Source: an uncultured Lachnospiraceae bacterium (GTDB lineage: Bacteria; Bacillota; Clostridia; Lachnospirales; Lachnospiraceae). From it: a stretch of DNA of 64,000 nt. This document shows positions 1-8,973 of the stretch, piece after piece. A model generated the notes under the pieces. The model was given only the letters and a program-made list of their open reading frames with translations. It had not been told where the DNA came from and did not search any database. The stretch spans positions 1 to 64,000 of the forward strand of contig CANRPO010000010.1 in NCBI GenBank assembly GCA_947632515.1, in the 5' to 3' direction. The translations under genes and the position numbers were made by a program. How positions within the stretch are numbered: the stretch's first letter is position 1; each line of letters starts with the position of its first letter.

Positions 1-465
1 ACAATCGAACAGCATGATAATGGCAATCCGTTAGTTGAGGCTAATCTACTTCGTGTGGAAATCGTATTTCTTGATAAAGCATTAAAGAGAATGTATGGCG
101 ATAAAAACACTTTGAACGATATACTGACACAAAAAGCTATTGTAATTTTGTGTAAGGAATATAAAAAGGTATTCAAGCAAGAAGTAGTTGAGAAATCCGT
201 AAAGTCATATCTTAATTGGTGCGTAAAGATGTTATTTGACAGCTTGCTTTATTTTGAACATGGGAATACGGTTTCAGAAACGATTGCAAAGCATAAGGAG
301 CATATCCCTGATATGGAAGTACTTAGGAAAGCATTGAAAAAATGGTATCATTACAAAAAAGTTGCTGATAGAAGTGCAAAAGTAATCAACTATTATCGTA
401 AACAAAATATCGGCATTCCAGAGGGTGTATTAAAGACAATCAAAACATTTAGTGAGAATTGTTAA
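1..465 (+). CDS. C-terminal part of a replication initiation-like protein (5' end outside window)
   Basis: The frame is open from base 1, so about 154 C-terminal residues are seen and the true start is upstream. The visible part is Lys-rich and mostly helical, with a segment reading LLRVEIVFLDKALKRM near its beginning. That segment resembles the region after the catalytic core in plasmid/phage type replication initiation proteins of Gram-positive integrative elements. The excisionase and integrase that follow fit that role. No catalytic residues are visible, so the family call is an inference and a conjugation-linked protein is also possible. Confidence 0.4.
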   Translation, partial: TIEQHDNGNPLVEANLLRVEIVFLDKALKRMYGDKNTLNDILTQKAIVILCKEYKKVFKQEVVEKSVKSYLNWCVKMLFDSLLYFEHGNTVSETIAKHKEHIPDMEVLRKALKKWYHYKKVADRSAKVINYYRKQNIGIPEGVLKTIKTFSENC

Positions 466-722
466 TGAAAAATGCCTAAGAATTGGGCATGATTTGAGAG
501 TTAAGAAGAAGCTATAGAAGCAGAGAAAAGCTACTATTTACAACGGTTTGAAACAGTTTTCAAAGCATGAAAATGGAACATAACAGGGGAAGTAAAATAC
601 AGTGGCGAACAAGATAGATAAGTTTATCAGTCAGGCGTGCAGTTGCACAAAGACAGTAATATTTGTGTGACAGCATAATCATTAGGATATTGGGCTGTTA
701 CTTCATTGAAAGGAGCAGAACT

Positions 723-998
723 ATGGAAACAACAGGAATTTCAAGACCATATAGAGTAATATTTAATGATAAAGCGCCGAGAGGAAACAACGATATGTCA
801 AAACCGTTGAATGCGCCGAGAATGAGGACTATTGACGAAGTATCTAAGCTGACAGGCTTATCTTATACATTCATCAGAAAGCTGTGTTTGAATGGTAAAA
901 TTGTTCATGTAAAGACAGGCAGAAAATATCTTGTCAATTTAGATAAGTTCTATGAGTATCTCAATACAGGGGATAAGCAAGAAAATATTTCATGCTAA
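723..998 (+). CDS. Excisionase-like helix-turn-helix DNA-binding protein
   Basis: 91 residues. The start at 723 is chosen because GAAAGGAG (708-715) lies 7 bases upstream; an in-frame ATG at 798 is an alternative. Residues ~36-80 form an excisionase/MerR-type winged helix: a first helix in TIDEVSKLTG, a recognition helix in SYTFIRKLCLNG, then a basic wing (KTGRKYLVN). Proteins of this kind bend the ends of integrative elements and steer the integrase towards excision. It lies upstream of a small cysteine gene and the integrase on the same strand, the common xis-int order. Confidence 0.7.
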   Translation: METTGISRPYRVIFNDKAPRGNNDMSKPLNAPRMRTIDEVSKLTGLSYTFIRKLCLNGKIVHVKTGRKYLVNLDKFYEYLNTGDKQENISC

Positions 999-1265
999 GA
1001 CAGCGACAGCATACATACAGTTATAAGCGCATTATTTCATTCATATTTTGAGTTTTAGAGCGCAAGCACGGAAAATATCGCAGAGACGACGAAAAGCTTG
1101 TTAAATCGCAAATATGAAAGCGATAGCGCATAGCAATCATTTCTTGATGTGCTGACAAAACAAACGAATAACCGCTTTCCGGAGTGCCATTTTTCAGAAC
1201 TTGGAAGATAATAAAATTGTAATAGGAAAGCGGTCAATGTTTTGTATCGGTCGGAGGAGGTGCAA

Positions 1266-1466
1266 ATGGATAAAGAATTAAATCCGATAGACAGGAAATG
1301 CAGAAATGATAAATGGGTTGTTACGATAGTATCAAATGACAATCTGATATGCAGAAACTGCATATATCGGAATGACGAAAAACCAGGTGTCTGCAAGATG
1401 TATCAGGACATCAAGCCAGCCATGGTATTTGAGAAAGGCGAGTGCAAAGAGTATATCAGAGTATAG
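1266..1466 (+). CDS. Small cysteine-containing protein of the integrative element
   Basis: 66 residues, starting at 1266 because GGAGGAGG (1253-1260) sits 5 bases before that ATG. Cysteines occur as C..C (CRNC), then C in GVCKMY and C in GECKEY, which could bind a metal. I do not recognise a named family. Such short proteins between xis and int are common in Firmicutes elements and their role is unknown. It ends 42 bases before the integrase start and is probably co-transcribed with it. Confidence 0.5.
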   Translation: MDKELNPIDRKCRNDKWVVTIVSNDNLICRNCIYRNDEKPGVCKMYQDIKPAMVFEKGECKEYIRV

Positions 1467-1508
1467 GTCGGATATTCAAACCGACACATAAAAGGAGAAG
1501 ATGAAGAA

Positions 1509-2822
1509 ATGGCATCAATAAAAAGAGTTGTTAAGAAAAACGGTAAAGTTGTATACCGTATCAGAGTATCTTTAGGACAGGACAAGCAAGGAAAGCAGAA
1601 TATCAAAGTACATACTTATGAGGTAGACCAAAACGCAACACCGACACAGCAGGAAAAACAGGCATTAAAATATTCGCTGGCTCTTGAAGACAGGTTGAAA
1701 AATGGCGATAATTTAGAGGGCGAGGAAACATCATTTGAAATGTTTGCGGAGAAATGGCTGTCATACATGAAAACAGAGTTAGCTTATTCAACATATGAAA
1801 ACTATGAGCGTAATGTAAATGATGTGATTGTACCGTATTTCAAACCGTACAAGGTGGCAAAGATAAAAACTCCGCTGATAGAAACATTTTATAAAACGCT
1901 TGTCGGGAAATACGCTAATGCTTCAATCCTCAAGATAGCAAACATATTAAGCGGTATGTTTCGGACGGCGATTAGATGGCAGATGATACAGATAAATCCT
2001 TGCAGAGACGCTAAAAAGCCAAAAAATGATGATGAAGAAACGGGATTGAAGTTTTTCACTCCCGAACAGTCGCTAATGTTTTTAAGGTCACTTGATACTA
2101 CGTTCTCATGGGAAGTCAAAGGGCATACAAGAATAGATGATACAGGAAAGCCTTATCAAGTGGGGAATTATCAAGAGCCACACCAGACATCAACACAACT
2201 GAAAGTTTTTTTCAATCTTTCATTGTACTGTGGTTTTCGTAAAGGCGAAACATTGGCTTTGCATTGGAGCGATATAGACTTTGAAAAAAGAGAAATCAAG
2301 ATTGCAAAGGCAGTCGGCAAGGCAGAGGACGGCGTTACAATCAAAAAGCCGAAAACAGCTACATCAGTGCGGACTGTCACATTTCCAGAAGAAATACTTC
2401 CGTTGCTGAAGCAGTACCGCAGAGAATACAATACATATCGGTTAAGCCTTGGCGACCAGTGGAAAGGTGATGGAAATCTGTTTATACAGTGGGACGGAAA
2501 ACTAATGGGACTGTCAACAACATATCAGTATTTCAAGCGCCATCTTAGGATTTATAATGACTGGGTTAAAAATCATGAGGACGAAGCAAAGATAAAAGGA
2601 TTTGAAGAATTGCCGATAATACCGTTACATGGATTAAGACATTCCTGTGCAACGCTTCTGAATTACTTGGGAATAAATCTGATAGACATTAGTAAAATCC
2701 TCGGTCATGCAAAGAGCAGTACAACAATGGATATTTACGCACACAGCTTTGACGGACAGAACAAAGAAGCCGCAAACAGGATAGATGAATTTCTTCAAGA
2801 GAAAAGGCTTAAACAGGCATAA
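1509..2822 (+). CDS. int: Tyrosine recombinase (site-specific integrase)
   Basis: 437 residues, the usual length for Tn916-type integrases. An N-terminal arm-binding region (about 1-55) is followed by a SAM-like core-binding domain (about 70-160) and a catalytic domain. Catalytic features are visible: the first Arg in CGFRKGETL (~244), the His-x-x-Arg-His block HGLRHSC (~374-379), the LGHAKSSTTMDIYAH block and its nucleophile Tyr (~410). The start at 1509 has AAAAGGAG upstream. It is the last gene of the element, 275 bases from the tRNA half site at 3098, as expected of an enzyme acting at that site. Confidence 0.95.
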   Translation: MASIKRVVKKNGKVVYRIRVSLGQDKQGKQNIKVHTYEVDQNATPTQQEKQALKYSLALEDRLKNGDNLEGEETSFEMFAEKWLSYMKTELAYSTYENYERNVNDVIVPYFKPYKVAKIKTPLIETFYKTLVGKYANASILKIANILSGMFRTAIRWQMIQINPCRDAKKPKNDDEETGLKFFTPEQSLMFLRSLDTTFSWEVKGHTRIDDTGKPYQVGNYQEPHQTSTQLKVFFNLSLYCGFRKGETLALHWSDIDFEKREIKIAKAVGKAEDGVTIKKPKTATSVRTVTFPEEILPLLKQYRREYNTYRLSLGDQWKGDGNLFIQWDGKLMGLSTTYQYFKRHLRIYNDWVKNHEDEAKIKGFEELPIIPLHGLRHSCATLLNYLGINLIDISKILGHAKSSTTMDIYAHSFDGQNKEAANRIDEFLQEKRLKQA

Positions 2823-3097
2823 CAGCTATTGAAGCGGACAACACAACAAAGACTCGGGTATCGGAGCAATCCAATACTCGGGTTTTTAAATTTTCCAATA
2901 TTCGGTATCTTAAATATGCTTGACATAAGCTAATGGCAGAAGTAAGATGTATTCAGATTTTGTGTTCAGAATTTGTTACCTGAACAAGAACGACTGAAAA
3001 CAGGCTGTGACGAGAGATGACGAAAAACCTTGTAAAATCAACGCTTTAGAGCGACTTAGAATAAGCTGTGACAACGCAGAAAAAGCGGTATCGGGCA

Positions 3098-3139
3098 TTG
3101 GTAATGCGGAGGTCACGGGTCCGATTCCCGTCAGCAGCT
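3098..3139 (+). other. Attachment site: 3' half of tRNA-Thr(GGT)
   Basis: The segment reads as a tRNA from the anticodon loop (TTGGTAA, anticodon GGT, Thr), through a T arm (ACGGG stem, TCCGATT loop, CCCGT stem at 3115-3131), to an acceptor strand CAGCAGC and discriminator T. Upstream bases do not complete the 5' half, so this is not a whole tRNA. It is best read as the crossover copy left at one end of an element that integrates into tRNA-Thr. Otherwise the 2823-3388 gap shows no gene. Confidence 0.75.
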
Positions 3140-3388
3140 CGCGAATATTGGCTTTAAAGGCTTTCTGAGGCTTTAAGGTCAATATTTTTTTGTGTAAGAT
3201 TAACCCATGAGCGTAATACTTAGTCGATCATAAAGTCATTGTTTTTCCTGTATTAGTTTGTTATACTTTAACTGTGATTGCATAAAGTTTTGAAATGGCA
3301 GAAAGTATATTTGTGTATGGCTTAAATATTTGCATATAGCATTATTGGGATTTATAAATGCAGATATGATTTGAAAGGATGTGTTTTT

Positions 3389-3628
3389 ATGACATATGAT
3401 ACATTAGTTTATGATACATTAGTTAAAGAAGCGAAAGATCTTCCCGAAGATTTGATAGAGCAGGTAATTGAATTTATGAGGTTCTTGAAATTATCAAAAG
3501 AGCAGACAAAACACTCTATAAGTAATAATATGACATTTCACAGATCGGTAAATCCATTAGCGGATGAATTGATTGCTATTGCAGAGGATTTTGACGAAAC
3601 ACCGGAATGTTTTAAGGAGTATATTTAA
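3389..3628 (+). CDS. Antitoxin, DUF2281/VapB-like
   Basis: 79 residues. Start at 3389 supported by AAAGGATG eight bases before it. The N-terminal part (EAKDLPEDLIEQVIEFMRFLK) is the short amphipathic stretch typical of DUF2281-type antitoxins paired with PIN toxins, and the acidic C-terminal tail would wrap the toxin. Its stop overlaps the toxin start by one base (TAATG), a tight translational coupling seen in type II toxin-antitoxin pairs. Such pairs are normally repressed by their own complex. The pair lies between two tRNA-Thr-like half sites. Confidence 0.75.
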   Translation: MTYDTLVYDTLVKEAKDLPEDLIEQVIEFMRFLKLSKEQTKHSISNNMTFHRSVNPLADELIAIAEDFDETPECFKEYI

Positions 3629-4008
3629 TGTATCTATTAGACACAAATGCTTTGTTATTCTTTTTATATGATAGTGAAAAACTTTCAAGAAAAGCATCAG
3701 AAATAATTTACAGTAATGATGAAAAAATCAGTGTAAGTATTGTTTCCATGTGGGAAATCGCGATTAAATCAAGTATTGGAAAACTGAAAATTAAAAGTTC
3801 AATTTCTAAGATTGCGGACACTTGTGAAAAAGAGCAACTGGAAATTCTTTCTATAAAACCGTTTCATCTTGACGAAATTAATAAACTTCCCCCAATTCAT
3901 GGAGATCCATTTGACAGGTTGATTATCTCACAGGCAATTACAGAAAACTTAGTGATTATTACAAAAGACGAGACAATACCACAGTATAATGTCAAAGTTC
4001 TTTGGTAA
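3628..4008 (+). CDS. PIN-domain toxin (VapC/PilT-type ribonuclease)
   Basis: 126 residues, full length for the family. The acidic residues expected to bind magnesium are visible: Asp5 in LLDTNALL, Glu in MWEIAIKS (~43), Asp in GDPFDRLI (~93-96) and Asp in TKDETI (~113). PIN toxins cleave RNA, often tRNA or rRNA. Coupled to the antitoxin by a one-base overlap, with an internal TAAGGAG at 3613-3619 as its own binding site. AT content is like the left flank and unlike the GC-rich core, consistent with acquired DNA. Confidence 0.88.
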   Translation: MYLLDTNALLFFLYDSEKLSRKASEIIYSNDEKISVSIVSMWEIAIKSSIGKLKIKSSISKIADTCEKEQLEILSIKPFHLDEINKLPPIHGDPFDRLIISQAITENLVIITKDETIPQYNVKVLW

Positions 4009-4047
4009 TTAAAATGGGATGGATGAATCAAAAGTAAAAAAATATTA

Positions 4048-4089
4048 TTAGTAGTACGGAGATCACGGATCCGATTTCCGTCGGTGACT
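4048..4089 (+). repeat. Decayed second copy of the tRNA-Thr half site
   Basis: Aligned without gaps to 3098-3139 the two segments share about three quarters of positions, and every difference I count is a transition. The T arm changes are paired (ACGGG/CCCGT becomes ACGGA/TCCGT), so the stem is kept. It could be the scar of an older insertion at the same tRNA, which would make 3140-4047 with its toxin-antitoxin pair a bounded cargo. The rest of 4009-4519 shows no gene apart from the terminator at 4370. Confidence 0.5.
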
Positions 4090-4369
4090 TTTATTTGGAT
4101 TTTGGGGCGAAAAAATAGGTTGAAACTTATATAAAAATCGGCGGCTAGACAGGCAAATAAAATGTTTTTGTCTCCAGCGCCGTTTATTTCCTTTTTTAAA
4201 AAGGAAGATTTGCGGGAAAAATATCAACATGGAAAAGTATTGAAACATGGTTTTTCAAATAATTTTTGGCATTGAAAATTTTTTCACTTTCCGCTTGTCT
4301 ATCCTGTTTTGCCGCAGATACTTTATACAGGAATCTTTCTCGGCGAAATTATATTTTGATATTTGAAAA

Positions 4370-4394
4370 AGCCCAGTCGACTACCGACTAGGCT
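4370..4394 (-). terminator. Rho-independent terminator of the acyl-CoA ligase transcript
   Basis: Arms AGCCCAGTCG and CGACTAGGCT form a near-perfect stem. Read on the minus strand it is followed by TTTTTC. It lies 126 bases past the stop of the minus-strand ligase gene and is correctly oriented for it. Confidence 0.75.
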
Positions 4395-4519
4395 TTATAT
4401 TGTAAACACCAATATATAACATTTGACAATTCCCTAAAATTGCCATTAAACTAAAAGGTATATAGTCAGCTTATGTATTTCTATATTTAGCTAAATACCT
4501 TTAATTAACTACTAGTTGT

Positions 4520-6198
4520 TTACAACCTTGATGCAAGCGCCAGATAATCTATTTTACCCACAGGCGTTCGAGGAAAAGAAGTCACAAAGTTCCATTCCAC
4601 TGGACATTCATAATCTGGAAGTTTGTTTTTGCAAAGCATATTCAATTCGTCTATAACACAATCTACACTATCTTTGCAATCTGAACGCAATATAACAAAT
4701 GCTACCGGCACTTGTCCGACTGCATGGCATGGATCTTGTTTTCCTACAACTACACAGTTTTCCACTGACTTAGATTGTATAATAATTTTCTCAATAATAG
4801 GCGGAAACACCTTTGCACCATTATAATATACAAACATACGCTTAATCCTTCCGTCAATATAAAGAAATCCATCGTTATCCATATGTCCCAGATCACCTGT
4901 ATGTAGCCAATATATTCCGTCCTTATGTATTTTAATCATATCATCAGTTGCGGCTTTGTTGTTAAAATATCCCAACATAACACTTGGCCCGGCAATACAT
5001 ACTTCGCCTGTTTCTCCATATTTTAGTTCGTTTTGCGTATCAGAATCAAAAATAGATATTATAGTATCGATAAATGGAATTCCTACACTCCCAAACTTGG
5101 TACAACCGTCGCCTTGATTGATACATATCCCGGCAGCCGTTTCTGTTAGGCCATATCCTTGGCAGATATTCCATTTGCAACCGTGAGTTTTAGAAAATCA
5201 TTGATTTCATTTTCCAATTTCAAACTCATATAGTCCGCTCCGGTAATTGGTGCAATCAAATGAGAAAAATCACAAGATTGTGCTTCAGATAAATGTATCA
5301 CATTTTCCCACATGAGAGGATTGCCTGCTATATGATTATATTTATCTTTTACGGTTTGAACTGCAATCAGTTGTGGGTCATAAATAACAAGTTTGCATAT
5401 CATTCCAAGTGATAAGGGAATGTGCATACTGAATATAAACGCATATGCAATAAAAGGCGCTGCTACTGATTGCCATGACTGACCGCGTTTATTATCAATA
5501 CGTGTTCTCGCATATTGAAAAGCAGCAGCGTTGACATTTTCGTTAGATAAAACGACGCCTTTAGGTTCACCGGTTGTTCCACCGGTATATTCTATGAGCG
5601 CAGGATGATTTGCTGAAAAAGGAACATTTGATACTTTACATTTTAGAGAAACTTGAGATAAAAGATTCACCCAAGTAATATGTTTGAACGTAATAGGTGC
5701 AATTTCTTTTTGGGAAAGGGACAAATTTTCATTTGATGTAGGCAGAATGACTATAGTGCAATCGTCTGCAATAGTAAACATAGAAACCTTATCAGAAAAA
5801 ATATCTAATAAAATTAAACAACGTGATTTGGTATTTGAAATAATATCTAAGATCACTTCGTCTGACATTCTTGGATCAATCATATTGCAGATTGCTCCTA
5901 AATAATTTGTTGCATAGATTGAATAAATAAGTTCAGGAGTTGTAACGGCTAGAAAAGAAACAATATCCCCCTGTCTAACACCGATAGACGCCAGACCAGA
6001 CGCGGCAATTTCTATTTCTTTGAACATAGCACTGTATGTTATTGTTTGTCCATAGTATTCTAACGCAATATTATCAAAATACTTTTCGTTATTTCTATAG
6101 ATGTACTCATACATACTATATTTTGGCAGTTTTTGGTCAATTACCCTATTATCATAATATTGTAGCCACGGCTTATCAATAGATGGATATCCGGTCAT
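4520..6198 (-). pseudogene. AMP-forming acyl-CoA synthetase, split by one frameshift
   Basis: The first reading frame (6198-5146) carries the adenylation P-loop YTGGTTGEPKGV. At about 5166-5169 the frame shifts by one base. In the shifted frame the expected GYGLTETA motif, HTGDLGHMDNDGFLYIDGR and the C-terminal Lys motif GKIDY all follow down to 4520. Together they make a complete ligase of roughly 560 residues, which would activate a carboxylic acid with ATP and load it on CoA. Start at 6198 has AGGAGGG upstream. The break may be real or a sequencing error; all core motifs are intact, so decay is recent at most. No partner genes are nearby. Confidence 0.85.
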
Positions 6199-6265
6199 AT
6201 TTATGCCCTCCTATGTGCATTTTTCTTTTATCCTATCACAACATCGCCGCAATATCAAGTTATAA

Positions 6266-6306
6266 GTAACTATTCATATAGTAACTATACAAAAGTGTAT
6301 CGTTAC
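6266..6306. promoter_or_regulatory. Operator-like repeats between divergent genes
   Basis: Between the minus-strand ligase and the plus-strand XRE gene, GTAACTAT occurs twice (6266-6273 and 6281-6288). The second copy starts an inverted repeat, GTAACTATAC facing GTATCGTTAC (6281-6306). The placement suggests the neighbouring XRE protein binds here and controls both directions. Confidence 0.45.
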
Positions 6307-6346
6307 ATCATAACACTTCAAGTAGTATATAAAAGAGGTGTAGACA

Positions 6347-6589
6347 ATGAAAAAGGAAATATTTACAATAAATCATTACGGCTCGATTTCGGTTGAGGTT
6401 AAATCTATAATGGATAGCAAAGGTCTTAGCAGAAATGCTTTGGCTAGAGCAATAAACGCTCGATTTGAAGTAATCAACAAATGGTATAATGGAACAGTGG
6501 AAAAAATAGATGCAGATATTCTTGCAAGAATATGCTATGTGCTTGAATGTACTCCTGCAGATATTATTAAATATAAGCCCTCAAATTAA
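6347..6589 (+). CDS. XRE-family transcriptional regulator
   Basis: 80 residues, a single Cro/C1-type helix-turn-helix. The helix pair is in SRNALARAINARFEVINKWYNG (about residues 29-50), followed by the usual ECTPADIIKY end of the domain. Residues 1-13 form a short lead. An AGAGGTG ribosome binding site precedes the ATG at 6347. It diverges from the acyl-CoA ligase gene with an inverted repeat between them, so autoregulation and control of the ligase are likely but inferred. After its stop, 6590-6880 is AT-rich with no supportable gene. Confidence 0.85.
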   Translation: MKKEIFTINHYGSISVEVKSIMDSKGLSRNALARAINARFEVINKWYNGTVEKIDADILARICYVLECTPADIIKYKPSN

Positions 6590-6880
6590 AAAAGCTATTT
6601 TGCATAAACACTTTCTGTCTCTTTATGATATAAATAAACTCAATATTCTATTTTTATCATTTGGTCATTTTAGTTTATATCATTTCTACGCTATTTTATA
6701 AAATTTATAAATGATAAACAAAATGTTAGAAACCCTTGCCGTAAACGAATATAAAACAACTTATTAAGACAACGAAAAAGAGCTATGTTCAATTAAAATG
6801 ATTTTCACATAAATGCGTTTTTATGGCTTTCGATGGGGTTGGGCCCATCAATATTTTAATTGCAAAAAATCTTTTTTTGT

Positions 6881-7153
6881 TTAGCTTAACTCCTTCATCA
6901 TCTGGTCTACGTCGGTATAAGTTCTGCTGAGGTTGGGATCGGCTTTCATGCGCTGCACTTTCTGAATGGCCTCAATGGTTTCAGCATTCGGAGTAGATGC
7001 GGTCACCCGAAAAGGAATGGCCTGCTCCCGGACAGCCTGACGGAGAAAGATGTTAACCGCTGTACTGAGGTTTAAACCAAGACTTTCAAACAACGCCTGA
7101 GATTCCTGCTTTAATTGTGAATCTATTTTGATATTTGTACTTACGGCGGACAT
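6881..7153 (-). CDS. RelB/DinJ-family antitoxin-like protein without a visible toxin
   Basis: 90 residues with the ribbon-helix-helix start of RelB/DinJ proteins: a short strand TNIKIDSQLK, then helices in ESLGLNLSTAVNIFLRQAV, followed by the family's IPFRV. Start at 7153 preceded by GGGAGGTG on the minus strand. Such proteins normally neutralise a YafQ/RelE toxin encoded just downstream. Here 6590-6880 holds no toxin reading frame, so it is an orphan. It may act in trans or as a plain DNA-binding regulator. Confidence 0.75.
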   Translation of the reverse strand: MSAVSTNIKIDSQLKQESQALFESLGLNLSTAVNIFLRQAVREQAIPFRVTASTPNAETIEAIQKVQRMKADPNLSRTYTDVDQMMKELS

Positions 7154-7316
7154 AATAGCACCTCCCTTCAGAGATATTATGTGCCTATGGTATCCACAAT
7201 GTCAATATAATATGCAAGGACACAGATTTTTACGGATTTTCTAATAGAATTTAGATAGACTGGCATGGTACAATATGGCTGTTGGAAATTTTGATGGGAT
7301 TTTATAAGGAGCAGTT

Positions 7317-7844
7317 ATGATGGATAAGAAAGTTGATATAATAAAGGACGCCGACGGCAAAAGCATTGTGGTCATCAACGATCTGCGTTTCAAGGGAAGG
7401 CGGAGCGTGGATTGGAACATTGTTGAGGATTGTCTGAAAGAATATATCGGGGAGTGTGCGGAGATCACAGAAACCTCGGATGTGGTATACATAGGAACGG
7501 ATTTTCCGGATGAGTTTGCGCATTCCAAAGACACAAAGGAGCTAAGGGGCGCAAATATGTATGCAAAGGCAAATTCTTCGAGTGTGATTAAGGAGATGAT
7601 TGAGATTGCCACGAATAAAACCTTTGCGGAGAATTATGCCAGAAAGCACAGCACAGATGCAAAATTTGGATGGTACAGATATGACACACGTTTTGCGATA
7701 CCTGTTTATGATGATGCGGGAGAACTGGCAAGGTACAATGTATTTAAGGCAAGAATACTGGTGCGCCATGCAAAGGACGGGAAATTGTATCTGTATGATA
7801 TTTTGAGGACAAAAAAAGAAACGAGCAAGCCGCTTGAGCAATAG
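7317..7844 (+). CDS. LPD3-like polyvalent-protein-associated domain protein
   Basis: 175 residues. From about 55 to the end the pattern (YIGTDFPDEF, then KANMYAKANSS with an ENY.RKHSTDAKFGWYRYD block, then a YNVFKARILVRHAKDG strand and a KKETS.PLEQ tail) matches, from memory, the LPD3-type domain found in large multi-domain proteins of integrative elements and phages. There it is thought to act on incoming DNA or its host response; its activity is not known. Here it stands alone. Two adjacent ATGs at 7317 and 7320 follow AAGGAG. Base composition is intermediate between flank and core. Confidence 0.55.
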   Translation: MMDKKVDIIKDADGKSIVVINDLRFKGRRSVDWNIVEDCLKEYIGECAEITETSDVVYIGTDFPDEFAHSKDTKELRGANMYAKANSSSVIKEMIEIATNKTFAENYARKHSTDAKFGWYRYDTRFAIPVYDDAGELARYNVFKARILVRHAKDGKLYLYDILRTKKETSKPLEQ

Positions 7845-8044
7845 CTGTACGGTCGAAAAACTCATTTCTTTCTAAAGATACTTTAAAGGCATACGGCGAT
7901 TTTGTCAAGTATAAAAATTTAATATTGGTACAGCGTATGTATAATTGATTCCATGACTGGGCCGCAAAATAAATTATAAACATAGTAGATAAATGGCGAA
8001 TTATAGGATATAATGTCAGAAAACAGATTGGAAGGAAAACAGAG

Positions 8045-8668
8045 ATGAAGATATTTCAAAATAAAAAATTTATCATACTGTTATGCGTGGCGGGTCTGCT
8101 ATTGTTTCCGATCATAATTGCTGTTTTGGTGTCATTGCCGATTTTTCCGAAACTGGAGACTCATAATGATTGGATCGGTTTCTGGGGAGGTTATCTTGGC
8201 AGTATTCTAGGGGGATTGATAACACTGTTTGTGCTCAAGATTACCATTGACGATAACAATAAATTAAAGCGGCGTGAGGAGAAGATCTCTTATTACAATC
8301 ATATAACAAAACTGTACGCATCGTTCGGCGCGACGGCAGGTGATTTATGTACGTTGGCAAATAGATATATAAAAGAGCGCAGTCAACAGAACCGCGATCC
8401 GTTTATACAAAAATATAATGTTTTATACACTATTATGGCGGAGATCAGCATATTGCTGGAAAGCAGCCTGGAAGTATACAAGGTGCAAGATTTCTATGAA
8501 AAATATCGGGCAATCACAGATGAGATCAACAGAGTGTCCGACATGGTTGACAGAGAGGAAGTGGAGAGTGTAGAGGATATAGAAAATGAGATGAATAAGA
8601 TATTGGCAGAGGTAACGGTCGGGGATAACATTCTGACCGCGGTTATAAAAAATGATCTATATACATAA
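8045..8668 (+). CDS. Membrane protein with two N-terminal spans, unknown function
   Basis: 207 residues. Two hydrophobic segments (about 9-31 and 45-67) are followed by a charged helical region of ~140 residues predicted to face the cytoplasm, with coiled-coil character in its second half. The layout (short loop between spans with IGFWGGYLGSILGG) resembles unnamed accessory membrane proteins found beside mobile elements and defence genes. GAAGGAAA precedes the ATG and a TATAAT lies at 8009-8014. I do not recognise a characterised family. Confidence 0.6.
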   Translation: MKIFQNKKFIILLCVAGLLLFPIIIAVLVSLPIFPKLETHNDWIGFWGGYLGSILGGLITLFVLKITIDDNNKLKRREEKISYYNHITKLYASFGATAGDLCTLANRYIKERSQQNRDPFIQKYNVLYTIMAEISILLESSLEVYKVQDFYEKYRAITDEINRVSDMVDREEVESVEDIENEMNKILAEVTVGDNILTAVIKNDLYT

Positions 8669-8694
8669 ACGCTTGGATCGGTATATTTCTGAAT

Positions 8695-8744
8695 GGGGAC
8701 TGTTGCTCCATAGATCACACATCTATTTTGCAACGGCCCCTTTT
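8695..8744 (+). terminator. Terminator after the 8045-8668 gene
   Basis: GGGG-x2-TGTTGC at 8695-8706 pairs with GCAACGGCCCC at 8730-8740, followed by TTTTCT. The loop is long (over 20 bases), which lowers confidence. Confidence 0.5.
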
Positions 8745-8768
8745 CTGTTGCCTCAGATCAAATTCTCC

Positions 8769-8798
8769 GCATAAAATCCCCGCGAAAAAAGCATACTG
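8769..8798 (+). promoter_or_regulatory. Sigma-G-type promoter of spoVAA-AB-AC
   Basis: GCATA (8769-8773), an 18-base spacer and CATACTG (8792-8798) fit the forespore sigma-G pattern GHATR - N17-18 - CATNHTA with one mismatch at the last base. The spoVA operon is a known sigma-G target. The same arrangement, with the same 18-base spacer, lies upstream of spoVAD at 38684. Confidence 0.65.
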
Positions 8799-8833
8799 AT
8801 ACTGTGTAGCGCACAGCAGGCGTCAGATGATGA

Positions 8834-8911
8834 GTTATGTAAACTTTCAAGACCACAAATCAAAAAGTTATGTAAACTTAATGGAAAAGTGGGATTAAAG
8901 ATTATGTAAAC
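8834..8911 (+). repeat. Array of three TTATGTAAAC motifs in the spoVAA leader
   Basis: Copies start at 8834, 8867 and 8901, all in the same orientation, spaced 33 and 34 bases. A variant (GTTATGTCAAC, 8971-8981) includes the spoVAA start codon. The array sits between the sigma-G-type promoter and the gene and would be in the leader RNA. The 8669-8973 gap holds nothing else beyond the terminator and promoter. Confidence 0.85.
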
Positions 8912-8973
8912 TTATAGAGCTGAGCCGTACCGCACACGATTCAAGGAAATTTATATGAATGGGAATGAAAGTT

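Larger units (their letters stand above)
1..3139. mobile_element. End of an integrative element inserted in a tRNA-Thr gene
   Basis: AT-rich segment carrying, in order, the end of a replication-type gene, an excisionase-like gene, a small cysteine protein and a tyrosine integrase, and ending 317 bases past the integrase in the 3' half of a tRNA-Thr(GGT). Excisionase and integrase beside a tRNA fragment is the usual edge of an integrative and conjugative or mobilizable element. The rest of the element, and the intact tRNA, would lie to the left of the window. A perfect 10-base inverted repeat (1171-1180 and 1225-1234) lies in the 999-1265 gap ahead of the small cysteine gene. Confidence 0.65.

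Noticed and set aside
1020-1240. Integrase arm-site repeats ahead of the small cysteine gene
   Set aside because: Similar stretches occur near 1090 and 3015 (GACGAAAA), but the match is short and irregular, so no arm sites are claimed.
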